From DASRAP01 sp035277145 (GTDB taxonomy: Bacteria > Gemmatimonadota > Gemmatimonadetes > Gemmatimonadales > Gemmatimonadaceae): a stretch of DNA of 19,807 nucleotides. Numbering within the stretch: the first letter of the stretch is position 1; the number at the start of each line of letters is the position of its first letter. Of the stretch, positions 1 to 7,461 are shown in pieces. The stretch spans positions 1 to 19,807 of the forward strand of contig DATELA010000075.1 in the NCBI GenBank assembly GCA_035277145.1, in the 5' to 3' direction. The notes beneath the pieces were generated by a model. That model was not told the DNA's origin. It worked only from the letters and a program-made list of their open reading frames with translations, and did not search any database. Both the position numbers and the translations under genes were made by a program.

Positions 1-243
1 CTCGTGCTCGTCACCGGAGTCGCCGGCGAAGCGCCGGCCGCCGCACCGTGGGTAATGCTCGGCGGACTGGCCACCCTTGTCACGACGGTGCGTAGTTTCT
101 GGGTGCGGTCAACGAGGGCGGCGCGCGAGCGCATCAACAAATTCCTCGAAGGAATGGGTCAGACGCTTGCTGAGATGAACCCACAACCTCGCGATGCGGA
201 GAAACTCGATGGCCGGGATCAAGACAAAGTTCACGGGCGCTAG
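1..243 (+). CDS. Small membrane protein, C-terminal part (5' end outside window)
   Basis: The reading frame is open from the first base of the window and stops at TGA/TAG-type codon 241-243, giving about 80 visible residues. A hydrophobic stretch (roughly residues 14-32, containing WVMLGGLATLVTTV) could be one membrane segment. It is followed by a basic, helical tail (RSTRAARERINKF) that would lie in the cytoplasm. I do not recognise a family. A GTG at position 4 could be a start, but an upstream continuation is just as likely, so the gene is treated as partial. Its last 35 bases overlap the DUF1801 gene that follows, which suggests cotranscription. It could also be a short complete protein. 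Confidence that this frame is coding is moderate, based on the hydrophobic segment and packing. Confidence 0.5.
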   Translation, partial: LVLVTGVAGEAPAAAPWVMLGGLATLVTTVRSFWVRSTRAARERINKFLEGMGQTLAEMNPQPRDAEKLDGRDQDKVHGR

Positions 244-649
244 CGTCGCGGGCTACATCGCGTCCAGAGCGAACACCGATCAGCAACGCGCTGATTGCAA
301 ACAGTTAATGTCGATGTTCAGCAAGATCACCGGCAAACGCGCGAAGATGTGGGGGCCGAGTATTGTGGGGTTTGGTTCGTATAAGTACACGTACGACAGC
401 GGACACAGCGGCGAAGCGGCACTCGGCGCGTTTGCGATTCGCGGACGTGATCTGGTGGTGTACGTGCTTGCGGATGAAGACAAACTGAAACCGCAGCTCG
501 CCAAGCTCGGCAAGCATCGCATGGGCAAATCGTGTTTGTATTTCCGGCAACTGGCTGATCTCGACAAGTCGGTGCTCGAGCGGATTGTCAGCGAGTCGAT
601 TGCGGATGTGAAGCGACGCTATGGCGCGCGACTGGGAGCGAGCAATTGA
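209..649 (+). CDS. DUF1801 domain protein
   Basis: This encodes a 146-residue soluble protein. The core GPSIVGFGSYKYTYDSG, the later stretch LAKLGKHRMGKSCLYFRQLADLD and the C-terminal helix match the DUF1801 family, small proteins of about 120-150 residues related to the YdhG fold. The biochemical role of the family is not established, and none is assigned here. The ATG at 209 is preferred over the upstream in-frame ATG at 194 because GGAGA at 198-202 is well spaced as a ribosome-binding site for 209. The protein then begins MAGIKTKFTGASV, which is typical of the family N-terminus. Its stop codon overlaps the TTG start of the next gene (TTGA, 646-649), so translational coupling is likely. Confidence 0.85.
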   Translation: MAGIKTKFTGASVAGYIASRANTDQQRADCKQLMSMFSKITGKRAKMWGPSIVGFGSYKYTYDSGHSGEAALGAFAIRGRDLVVYVLADEDKLKPQLAKLGKHRMGKSCLYFRQLADLDKSVLERIVSESIADVKRRYGARLGASN

Positions 650-1230
650 GCGCGCCCGTGTTCGCGGAAGCCGAGCCGGTACCGCGCTCGTCGTTCATCA
701 ACGTGTTGGCGTGGGTGTTCATCGTACTCAGCGGGCTTGGAACGCTTGTCTCTGCGCTCCAGAACGTGATGATCAGGACCATGCCGTTTGAACGGTTCGA
801 CGAAACGATGGGCGATTCCACTGCGGCCGCGCTCATCCCCGCGAGTGCGCGATTCATGTTCGAACACTTTCGATTGTTGGCGTTCATCGCGTTTGTGTTC
901 ATGCTGGCACAATTCGTGGCGTCAGTGGGCTTGCTGCGCCGCCGGAACTGGGCGCGGCAGATGTTCATGGGTCTGCTGATATGCGATATCGCCTATGTGT
1001 TTAGCGGCGTGTTTCTCCAGCAGTCCATGATGTCGTCTGTTACCGAGACCATTCGCACCGCGGCCGCCGCCGATACACTCTCGCTGAACATCGATGACCT
1101 CACGACGGGGTTTGCCATTGCGCGCATCGTCGCATTCGTGTTCGCGTTCGCAGTGGCCAGCGTGTTTGGGTGGATTGTGTACAAACTGGCATCGCCGCGC
1201 ATTCGAGCGGAATTCACTCCCAGCACCTGA
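646..1230 (+). CDS. Four-helix integral membrane protein
   Basis: This is a 194-residue protein with four clear hydrophobic segments, at about residues 17-40, 76-97, 100-124 and 157-183. A short polar region lies between the first and second segments and another between the third and fourth. No catalytic or binding motif stands out, and the family is not recognised. It is best described as a small inner-membrane protein. The start is a TTG that overlaps the stop of the DUF1801 gene by TTGA. No better ATG is available before the first helix, and the coupling supports TTG. The stop is 3 bases before the ATG of the large amidohydrolase, so all these genes appear to belong to one transcript. Confidence 0.75.
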   Translation: MSAPVFAEAEPVPRSSFINVLAWVFIVLSGLGTLVSALQNVMIRTMPFERFDETMGDSTAAALIPASARFMFEHFRLLAFIAFVFMLAQFVASVGLLRRRNWARQMFMGLLICDIAYVFSGVFLQQSMMSSVTETIRTAAAADTLSLNIDDLTTGFAIARIVAFVFAFAVASVFGWIVYKLASPRIRAEFTPST

Positions 1231-1233
1231 CGT

Positions 1234-3312
1234 ATGAAGCCCGCGCTGCGCCTGGTGACGCTGACGCTGATGGCCGTTGCTCGCGCCGGCGCACAACCTG
1301 CGCTGCCACCGCCGCAACTTCCCGCGGACGTTCCGCCCAGCGCAAACGTGTACGTGCAGTTTGTGCGCGGCAACCCGCGTGCGTTGCAAGCAGTGTGGCG
1401 CGATTCAGCGGGCACCATGCACACGCGCTTCATGCAGGACAATCCGCGCTGCCAGATTCGCGTGAGTTCGACGTACCGGCTCGACGCGGACGGCATTCCG
1501 ACGCACCTCGAGCTCGAGGGCACTGTCTGCCCCGGCGCGGTTGCGATTCGCGAGCGGTTCGATCTCACGCGCGGCCACGCGACGTGGTCCAATCGCATTG
1601 AGAACGTCGACACGACTGTCACTGGCAAACGGTTTTATCTGACGGTCATCGATCACCCGGAAGAAACAGCGCTGCTCGCGCGCGCCTTGCTGAAAGCGGG
1701 CGGCACGATTCGGCTGCTACCAGACGGTGAAGCGCGCATAGAGCGCGTCCAGCAACTCACCGTTCGCCGTGGTGCAGAAACGCAAACAGTCACGCAATAC
1801 CGCATCAGCGGCGTCGACTACGGTTCGCGCAACGTCTGGCTCGACGAGCAGCAACAACTGTTCGCCGCATGGACGGACATCATTCGTCGCGGTTGGGAAT
1901 CAACGCGCGACACGCTGCTCGCAGCGCAGCGCGCTGCCGCCGCGCAACGCGAAGCAACAATAGAGCGCAACGCGGTGCGGCGTCCCGGCACGGCGCTCGT
2001 CATTCACAGCGCACGACTGTTCGACGCGAACACCGCAACGACACGCGACAACGTAACCGTAACCGTTTCCGGCAATCGCATCGTGTCAGTCGCGCAAACA
2101 CAAGCCGCAGATAAACGCGTCGCTGGCGCGATCGACGCGACAGGAATGACCTTGCTGCCCGGACTCTGGGACGCGCACGGCCACGGGCTCGGCGCGTCGC
2201 GGCAATACATCGCAGCGGGCGTTACGACCATCCGCGTACTCGCCGCAAGTCACGACATGCCGCGCGCACACTGGGAGCCGATCGAAACGGGCGACGTGAT
2301 CGAGCCGCGCATCGTTCCCATTGCGATCATTGACGGTCCGCAGGTCACCGTGCGCCAGGGCGCGCGCGTGCAAACCGCGGCCGACAGCATCATGATCGTT
2401 CGCACGGCAGACGACGTGCGGCGTTTCGCGCAGCGCTTCGCTGACGAGGGCTACCGGCAGTTGAAGATGTACGACTCGCTCGACCCAACACTCGTCCCTG
2501 TCATGATCACCAGCGCGCACGAACTCGGTATGCGCACGAGTGGCCACATCCCGCTCGGCGTGACGCCGCAAGATGCGATTGCCGCCGGCCTCGACGAAGT
2601 GCATCACATGTTTGCGCTGATGAACGGACTCGTGCCGAATCTCGATCGCTCGCACGACGTCATTCAGCTCGCGCTGCGCGCCGGCGAGATCGACCTGGAT
2701 TCGCCTGCGGTGAAGTCGATGATCGCGTCGCTGCGCGAGCGGCACGTCACGGTTGATCCAACAGCGGTCGCGTTCGAACAGCGCCTCACAAATCAGGTTG
2801 GGAAAGCGCCCGGTCACGTTGCGCCATACTTCGCACAAATCCCGGTGCAGGAACAACGGCGCTTGCTCGCGAGTCTCGAAGGCACGGCGTTTGACACCAT
2901 CGGCGGGCCGAACGCGCGCGAACGCAAACGCAAATCGTTCGACAAGCTCCTGGAACTGATGCGGATGATTTCTGATGCGGGCGTTACTGTGTTGCCGGGA
3001 ACGGACGTTCCGACGAACGGTTTTGCGTTGTTGCGCGAACTCGAGCTGCACGTGCAAGCAGGCATTCCCGCGTCGCGCGTGCTGCAGGCCGCGACCCTCG
3101 GTGCCGCGCGTACCATGAAACTCGACGCGCAAATCGGAACGGTCGACGCAGGGAAGCTCGCCGATCTCGTACTCGTCGATGGAAATCCCACGCGCAACAT
3201 CAGTGATATTCGTCGAACTCGTTTTGTGATCAAAGACGGTGTGGTCATCGATGCGCGTGCGTTGTGGGTATCCATTGGCCTGACGCCGATTCCGTCGCCG
3301 AGGACCCGGTAG
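1234..3312 (+). CDS. Secreted amidohydrolase, metal-dependent, with extra N-terminal domain
   Basis: This 692-residue protein has a likely Sec signal (residues 1-20, ending ARAGA) and is expected in the periplasm. Residues about 250-680 are an amidohydrolase-superfamily domain of the imidazolonepropionase/prolidase-like type. They include the HxH metal pair H315/H317 (DAHGHG), the candidate carbamylated K411 (QLKMYDS), H438 (TSGHIP), H457 or H458 (EVHH) and D591 (PGTDVP). The C-terminal beta strands GKLADLVLVDGNP belong to the composite sheet. All expected binuclear metal ligands are present, so the enzyme should be active. The substrate is unknown; related secreted enzymes hydrolyse cyclic amides or C-terminal dipeptides. 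Residues 25-245 form an additional region I cannot assign, which makes the protein much longer than the usual 420-460 residues. The gene follows the membrane protein by 3 bases. Confidence 0.9.
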   Translation: MKPALRLVTLTLMAVARAGAQPALPPPQLPADVPPSANVYVQFVRGNPRALQAVWRDSAGTMHTRFMQDNPRCQIRVSSTYRLDADGIPTHLELEGTVCPGAVAIRERFDLTRGHATWSNRIENVDTTVTGKRFYLTVIDHPEETALLARALLKAGGTIRLLPDGEARIERVQQLTVRRGAETQTVTQYRISGVDYGSRNVWLDEQQQLFAAWTDIIRRGWESTRDTLLAAQRAAAAQREATIERNAVRRPGTALVIHSARLFDANTATTRDNVTVTVSGNRIVSVAQTQAADKRVAGAIDATGMTLLPGLWDAHGHGLGASRQYIAAGVTTIRVLAASHDMPRAHWEPIETGDVIEPRIVPIAIIDGPQVTVRQGARVQTAADSIMIVRTADDVRRFAQRFADEGYRQLKMYDSLDPTLVPVMITSAHELGMRTSGHIPLGVTPQDAIAAGLDEVHHMFALMNGLVPNLDRSHDVIQLALRAGEIDLDSPAVKSMIASLRERHVTVDPTAVAFEQRLTNQVGKAPGHVAPYFAQIPVQEQRRLLASLEGTAFDTIGGPNARERKRKSFDKLLELMRMISDAGVTVLPGTDVPTNGFALLRELELHVQAGIPASRVLQAATLGAARTMKLDAQIGTVDAGKLADLVLVDGNPTRNISDIRRTRFVIKDGVVIDARALWVSIGLTPIPSPRTR

Positions 3313-3346
3313 TACTTTCGCGGCGTCTCTCTCACCCGGAGTCCCC

Positions 3347-4273
3347 GTGTTTGCGAAGCCACGGCTCGTTGTCGCCCTCCTCGCCCTCGCGGCGTGCTCG
3401 TCCGACGTCAACTCACCCAGTTCGGGCACGGTCACGCAATGGCTCGTGAGCGCAATCGAGCTGCCGCTCAACGCGTCGCAGGCGGATGATTTTGCGTACG
3501 ACCTCGATGGCGATGGGACTCCCGACAACCAGTTCGGGAATGTGCTCTCGGCGCTCACCCAAGCCGCCGGTTTCGATCTCCAGGCCGGAATGGACGCGGG
3601 TATCTCCGACGGTGACATCGTTCAGCTGATTCGGTTCCAGTCCGACGACGCGACGCTGACTGCGGACGCAGCAGCCGGCGCGACGTGGTACGTCGGGCAG
3701 ACCACCGCTGGCTATCAGGTCTCGCCGCACCAGATCGACAACACATACGATGCCAGCGTCTTCGCCGGGCCACTCTCCAGCAGCGACTACTCGAGCAGGA
3801 ATCCCGCGACGACAACGAACCCGGTCGCAATAATGCTGCCAATCCGGCTCTTCGCGAGCGCACCCGTGGTCTACGTGCCGATGAACGGTGTGCACGTCGA
3901 GTGGTCGTTCACTGCGACAACCGGAATGATGAACGGCAGAATCCACGGATCGATTCGTGAGGCGGACATCAACACCTTTCTCGTGCCGGCGCTTGCGGAG
4001 ACGTTTAACGCCGTCATCACAGCAGCGCCTGCATCGGACGAGGCAGTGGCACTCCTCGATTTGTTCGACGTCGGCGGCTGCGGTGGTGCGACCGCGGACG
4101 ACGGTGTGATCTCAGTGTGTGAACTCGAGAACGACAATCTGATCCAGACGTTGCTCAGGCCCGACGCGACGATTTACAACGCAAGCGGCGGCTATAAGCC
4201 AGGTGCCGCGGGCGTTCCGGCAAATGCGCTGACATTTGGTGTCGGGTTCACCGCGATCAGGACGACATTCTGA
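3347..4273 (+). CDS. Lipoprotein with calcium-loop-like motif
   Basis: This is a 308-residue predicted lipoprotein. A short basic N-terminus is followed by a hydrophobic run and a lipobox LAAC, with C17 as the lipidation site. Residues 52-60 (DLDGDGTPD) fit the DxDxDGxxD calcium-loop pattern seen in EF-hand-like and thrombospondin type 3 repeats. The following NQFGNVLSAL recalls a family of surface proteins common in myxobacteria. The rest is rich in Ala, Thr, Asp and Ser with predicted beta structure, and it carries few charged clusters. The start is GTG at 3347 with CGGAG at 3337-3341 as the ribosome-binding site. It lies 34 bases downstream of the amidohydrolase and may be cotranscribed. 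The function is unknown; a role at the outer membrane is inferred only from the lipobox. Confidence 0.8.
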   Translation: MFAKPRLVVALLALAACSSDVNSPSSGTVTQWLVSAIELPLNASQADDFAYDLDGDGTPDNQFGNVLSALTQAAGFDLQAGMDAGISDGDIVQLIRFQSDDATLTADAAAGATWYVGQTTAGYQVSPHQIDNTYDASVFAGPLSSSDYSSRNPATTTNPVAIMLPIRLFASAPVVYVPMNGVHVEWSFTATTGMMNGRIHGSIREADINTFLVPALAETFNAVITAAPASDEAVALLDLFDVGGCGGATADDGVISVCELENDNLIQTLLRPDATIYNASGGYKPGAAGVPANALTFGVGFTAIRTTF

Positions 4274-4356
4274 GCATCGCGTCGCGACGTGTCGCCACGC
4301 TTGTCGCATTACGTCGTTCATCGGGCCTCAGGCTGCCCTTGTCGTCGACCAACCAT

Positions 4357-4372
4357 TAGGCCTAGCTTGGCC
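4357..4372. promoter_or_regulatory. Possible operator of the toxin-antitoxin module
   Basis: An 8-bp perfect palindrome TAGGCCTA (4357-4364) overlaps a GGCC-6-GGCC inverted repeat (4359-4372) directly before the antitoxin ATG at 4375. Toxin-antitoxin modules are usually autoregulated through such sites, so this is a candidate operator. There is no Shine-Dalgarno sequence here, so the antitoxin may be translated from a leaderless or very short leader. The repeat is short, and GGCC is frequent by chance in GC-rich DNA, so confidence is low. Confidence 0.25.
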
Positions 4373-4374
4373 AC

Positions 4375-4587
4375 ATGACTCCGCGCCCCCTCCTAGACGA
4401 AATACTTCGCTTGCCCGCGGATCAACGCCTCAAGCTGGTCGAGGACATCTGGGATAGTTTGGCAGCGTCGCCGACGGACGTTCCAGTGCCGCAGTGGCAT
4501 GTTGCCGAATTGGATCGGCGCCTCGCTGATCCGGAGGAACGTCCGACGCTAACGTGGGAACAGGTACAGGCGCGCCTTAAGCCGTGA
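4375..4587 (+). CDS. Antitoxin, putative addiction module component (TIGR02574-like)
   Basis: This is a 70-residue acidic protein. The N-terminal half (LLDEILRLPADQRLKLVEDIWDSL) and the C-terminal end (PTLTWEQVQARL) are diagnostic of the small addiction-module component family TIGR02574. These are antitoxins encoded immediately upstream of RelE/ParE toxins. It is expected to bind and neutralise the toxin encoded next to it. Members are about 60-80 residues long, so this copy is full length. The stop TGA overlaps the GTG start of the toxin gene (GTGA, 4584-4587), the usual coupled arrangement. The start at 4375 has no visible ribosome-binding site but gives exactly the family N-terminus. Confidence 0.88.
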   Translation: MTPRPLLDEILRLPADQRLKLVEDIWDSLAASPTDVPVPQWHVAELDRRLADPEERPTLTWEQVQARLKP

Positions 4588-4880
4588 TCGCGAGGCGCGT
4601 GATGTTCACGCCTCTTGCGAGCGAGGACATCGAAGCAGCGTATCGGTGGTACGAAGCGCAGCGACCCGGAATGGGCGACCACTTTCGTGCAACGCTCAAT
4701 CGGCTCTGGCAGTTGCTCGAGCGTTTTCCGAATGCTGGGCCAGTGGTGCATCGCGACGTCCAGCGTGTACTCGTGCCCCACTTCCCTTATGGCGTCTACT
4801 ACCGACTCGTCGACGATCGCATCGAGATTCGTGCGTGCCTTGATCAGCGGCAAGACCCCGAGGCAATCCGTCGGCGCTGA
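4584..4880 (+). CDS. RelE/ParE family toxin
   Basis: This is a 98-residue basic protein of the RelE/ParE superfamily. The helix ASEDIEAAYRWYEAQRPGMGDHF, the segment FPNAGPVVHRDVQRVLV and the beta strand HFPYGVYYRLVDDRIEIRA match the plasmid-stabilisation (ParE-type) branch. Family members act either as gyrase poisons (ParE) or as ribosome-dependent mRNA interferases (RelE). The sequence alone does not say which applies, although TIGR02574 partners are mostly linked to ParE-like toxins. The usual C-terminal HxRRDP-type motif is altered here to DQRQDPEAIRRR, but the length is normal and no frameshift is seen. Translation starts at GTG 4584, coupled to the antitoxin. Downstream, 38 bases separate it from the next gene. 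Confidence 0.88.
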   Translation: MIARRVMFTPLASEDIEAAYRWYEAQRPGMGDHFRATLNRLWQLLERFPNAGPVVHRDVQRVLVPHFPYGVYYRLVDDRIEIRACLDQRQDPEAIRRR

Positions 4881-4918
4881 CGTCTAGCCAGTTACTCATC
4901 GTTTGATCCTCCACTGCC

Positions 4919-6214
4919 ATGCAATCCATACCCGCACGCGCACTCCTGCTCGCAGCGCTGATCACCGCGAACTGCGCACGATTCCGCGCTGAGCCATCCG
5001 TTGCGACAATCCCCGGCGTCAGCGCTCTGCGCTTCGCCGCGCTCGTCGACGGCACCGGTGAACTCACACCGGACGCAATCGTGTTCGTCGCCGGTGACAC
5101 GATTGTTCGCGTTGCGAGTGGTGACGCTGCGCTGCCACCAGGCATTCCCGTGACCGATCTTCGCCCGCTCACAGCGATTCCAGGGATGATCGACGCGCAT
5201 ACGCACATGACGTATTGGCGCGACAAAGCGAACGATCCGATGGGACAACGCGCGCCGCGTTCGCGCGATTCCATTGTGATGATGGCCGCGGAGAATGCGC
5301 GCCGCACGCTCGAGACTGGTGTCACCACCGTTCGTGATCTCGGTGCAGCGAATTACAACGACATCGCGATGCGCGACTCGATCAACAAAGGCGCGATGAC
5401 CGGGCCGCGCATGTTCGTATCAGGATTTGGATTGTCGAAGTTCGGCGGCGGCGGACGCGGCGGCCCTGCCCTACCAGGACGCGGTCAGGTGCGCGACACC
5501 AACGACCTGCTTCCCGCAATCACTGCGCAAGTCGAAGCGGGCGCGGACTGGATCAAGATGTACGGATCCACCGGCAGTTTTCAGAACGTCACGGGTCGCC
5601 AAACATTCACCAACGCCGAGATGCGCGTTGCCGTCGCGACCGCGCACAAACTTGGCAAACGCATCGCGATTCATTCGTACGGCGATTCCGGCGGACGCGC
5701 TGCGATGCAAGCGGGCGCAGAGTCTGTTGAACATCCCGCGGGTGTCGACGACATCACGCTCGTTGCGTGGGCGCGCACGAACACGTTCTACGTGCCGACC
5801 GTCGATCACAATCGGTTTTACGCCGAGAACGCGGCGTTGCTCAGGTACAATGCGCAGCAGGTTGCCGCGCTCGATTCATTCCGCGCGCTCAATCTCGAAA
5901 CGGTGCGTCGCGCGGCGAAAGCGGGCGTGAAGATCGCGATGGGCTCGGACGCGGTGTACTGGATGCACGGCGAGAACACAACGGAGTTGCGCCGCTTCAT
6001 TGAAGCAGGCATGACGCCGGCGCAAGCTTTGGAAACAGCGACTGTAAACGGCGGCGCGCTGCTCGGCATGCCGAAAAAACTTGGTCGCGTTGCACGCGGC
6101 TTCTATGCAGACATTGTCGCGGTCGATGGCAACCCGCTCACCGACATCGAAGTCGTCATTCGTCGCGTGAAGTGGGTGATGAAGGGCGGCAAGGTCGTCG
6201 TCGACAAACGGTGA
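4919..6214 (+). CDS. Secreted imidazolonepropionase-like amidohydrolase
   Basis: This is a 431-residue amidohydrolase of the usual family length. Residues 1-20 form a hydrophobic export signal ending ITANCA. The Cys could be a lipidation site, but the lipobox is poor. Visible metal and catalytic residues are H94 and H96 (DAHTHM), K213 (WIKMYG), H252 (IAIHSYG), H272 (VEHPAG) and D344 (MGSDAV). The glycine-rich loop at residues 176-190 (GGGGR...PGRGQ) is characteristic of this subgroup of periplasmic amidohydrolases. It probably hydrolyses a peptide or a cyclic amide in the periplasm, but the substrate cannot be named. It shares the fold with the 692-residue enzyme encoded upstream and lacks that protein's extra domain. 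No strong ribosome-binding site precedes the ATG. Confidence 0.92.
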   Translation: MQSIPARALLLAALITANCARFRAEPSVATIPGVSALRFAALVDGTGELTPDAIVFVAGDTIVRVASGDAALPPGIPVTDLRPLTAIPGMIDAHTHMTYWRDKANDPMGQRAPRSRDSIVMMAAENARRTLETGVTTVRDLGAANYNDIAMRDSINKGAMTGPRMFVSGFGLSKFGGGGRGGPALPGRGQVRDTNDLLPAITAQVEAGADWIKMYGSTGSFQNVTGRQTFTNAEMRVAVATAHKLGKRIAIHSYGDSGGRAAMQAGAESVEHPAGVDDITLVAWARTNTFYVPTVDHNRFYAENAALLRYNAQQVAALDSFRALNLETVRRAAKAGVKIAMGSDAVYWMHGENTTELRRFIEAGMTPAQALETATVNGGALLGMPKKLGRVARGFYADIVAVDGNPLTDIEVVIRRVKWVMKGGKVVVDKR

Positions 6215-6244
6215 CTCGACCACACGACATCGCGTGTCCCTCAC

Positions 6245-6332
6245 GCGAAGCACGCGCGCGCCAACCGGTGTAGCATCCCCCGCTGTAATGCTGGGCTTCG
6301 GGGCTCAGACGTTGTCGCGCCGCGTGCTTCGC
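6245..6332. repeat. Inverted repeat in the convergent intergenic region
   Basis: The 142-bp space between the convergent amidohydrolase and M28 genes contains a perfect 11-bp inverted repeat: GCGAAGCACGC at 6245-6255 and GCGTGCTTCGC at 6322-6332. The loop is 66 bases and includes a smaller AGCAT/ATGCT pair (near 6272 and 6288). The position fits a shared transcription-termination region, but there is no T-tract beside the stems and the loop is long, so this is only a candidate. Confidence 0.35.
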
Positions 6333-6356
6333 GCTCGGTCTACCACTTTAACGCTG

Positions 6357-7316
6357 CTAGCGAGTCGCCGAGTCGACGATCGACCATAGCCAGTCGGTGA
6401 AGTAGGCGGTACCGACCAACGGAAAGTCGGTGCGCCATTCGTCAGACGGCTGATGGTAATGATCGAACTTCGCCATCGCCGCGCTGCGTTGTGCGTCGGT
6501 GTAATTGCGCCACGTGCGCCCCGGAATCGGAAAAAGAATCGGCACACCGTTCTGTGCAAAGGGAAACACGTCGGAGATAGCGCGCGGCGGAGTCGATGTT
6601 GTTGTCCACCCGCGCGCACGCGCGAGTGAATCCGCGATGCGCGTGCCCCAATGCTCTGGCGCTCCGCCCATCAACTGCCACTCGATCGCCTCGCCTGCGG
6701 GTGATCCTGCATCAACGCCAATGAGCAGGCGCAAGCTGTCGATGAGCGTTCGTGCGTCGGGCCGCGCGACCATCGCTTTTGAGCCGAGCAGTCCCTGTTC
6801 TTCAAGATTGAAGAACAGCACAATGAGCGGGCGGCGACCCGGCTGTCGCGCGTAGCGGCGCGCGACATCGAGCACCATCGCAACCGGCAGCGCGGCATCG
6901 AGAAGCCCGTTGTAGATCGCATCACCGGTGCTGTCGGGACGGCCGACGCCGAGGTGATCGAAGTGCGCCGTGATTCCGACGCGCTCTCCGGCAATGCTTC
7001 CATTCGTCGCGGGAAGAATCGCGGCGACGTTGAACACTGTATCGCGCGGGCGCGGATCTGATGTGAACGGAACCAGCAGGCTATTCCCGAACACAGGCCG
7101 CGCACCGAGTTGCTCGAGCTGCGCTGCGAGATAACGCGCGACGTTTGCGTTCTCGGGTGTCCACGGCCCGCGTCCCCGCAGCGAATCCGCCGAGAGTATT
7201 CTTGCAACGCGCGCGATGGCGACGGTGTCCGCCAGTTGCGGCGCGGCCGATGCCTGCGGCGCTCGGAACGCACACGCCGCCGCCGGGGTGATCAGGATTG
7301 CGATGAGGGCACGCAC
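6357..7316 (-). CDS. Secreted M28 family zinc metallopeptidase
   Basis: The protein has 319 residues if translation starts at GTG 7316, which places a Sec signal (RALIAILITPAAACA) at the N-terminus. An ATG at 7421 is also in frame but would add 35 polar residues before the signal and overlap the divergent gene. The N-terminal LSADSLRGRG segment is typical of M28 aminopeptidases. Metal and catalytic residues are H118 and D120 (HFDHLG), bridging D140 (NGLLDAA), catalytic E172 with E173 (FNLEEQG), D202 (GVDAGS) and a C-terminal His (HYHQPSDEW). All are in family order, so activity is expected. The normally strict DDNASG motif is changed to LLDAALP, keeping only the bridging Asp. The enzyme probably trims peptides in the periplasm. 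It is divergent to the M16 operon. Confidence 0.88.
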   Translation of the reverse strand: MRALIAILITPAAACAFRAPQASAAPQLADTVAIARVARILSADSLRGRGPWTPENANVARYLAAQLEQLGARPVFGNSLLVPFTSDPRPRDTVFNVAAILPATNGSIAGERVGITAHFDHLGVGRPDSTGDAIYNGLLDAALPVAMVLDVARRYARQPGRRPLIVLFFNLEEQGLLGSKAMVARPDARTLIDSLRLLIGVDAGSPAGEAIEWQLMGGAPEHWGTRIADSLARARGWTTTSTPPRAISDVFPFAQNGVPILFPIPGRTWRNYTDAQRSAAMAKFDHYHQPSDEWRTDFPLVGTAYFTDWLWSIVDSATR

Positions 7317-7461
7317 GCCGCGAAGACTATCACCGTTTTGCTCACCCGTGTGATATGTGGGATGAACGGCGGCTCTATCGTCGCAGACGCGCAAAACGCT
7401 TGACAGCCGCGTGGCCAGCAACGTGCTTCACACTCTCTACTCTCGCTCCCGGATCACGCGA

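Noticed and set aside
2086..3618. 510-residue open frame on the minus strand
   Set aside because: It lies antisense across the amidohydrolase gene and into the lipoprotein gene, has no recognisable domain, and its composition is what GC-rich codon bias produces in the opposite strand.
7400..7405. TTGACA as a -35 promoter box for the M16 operon
   Set aside because: It matches the consensus exactly, but no credible -10 box lies 16-18 bases downstream, so it was not listed as a promoter.
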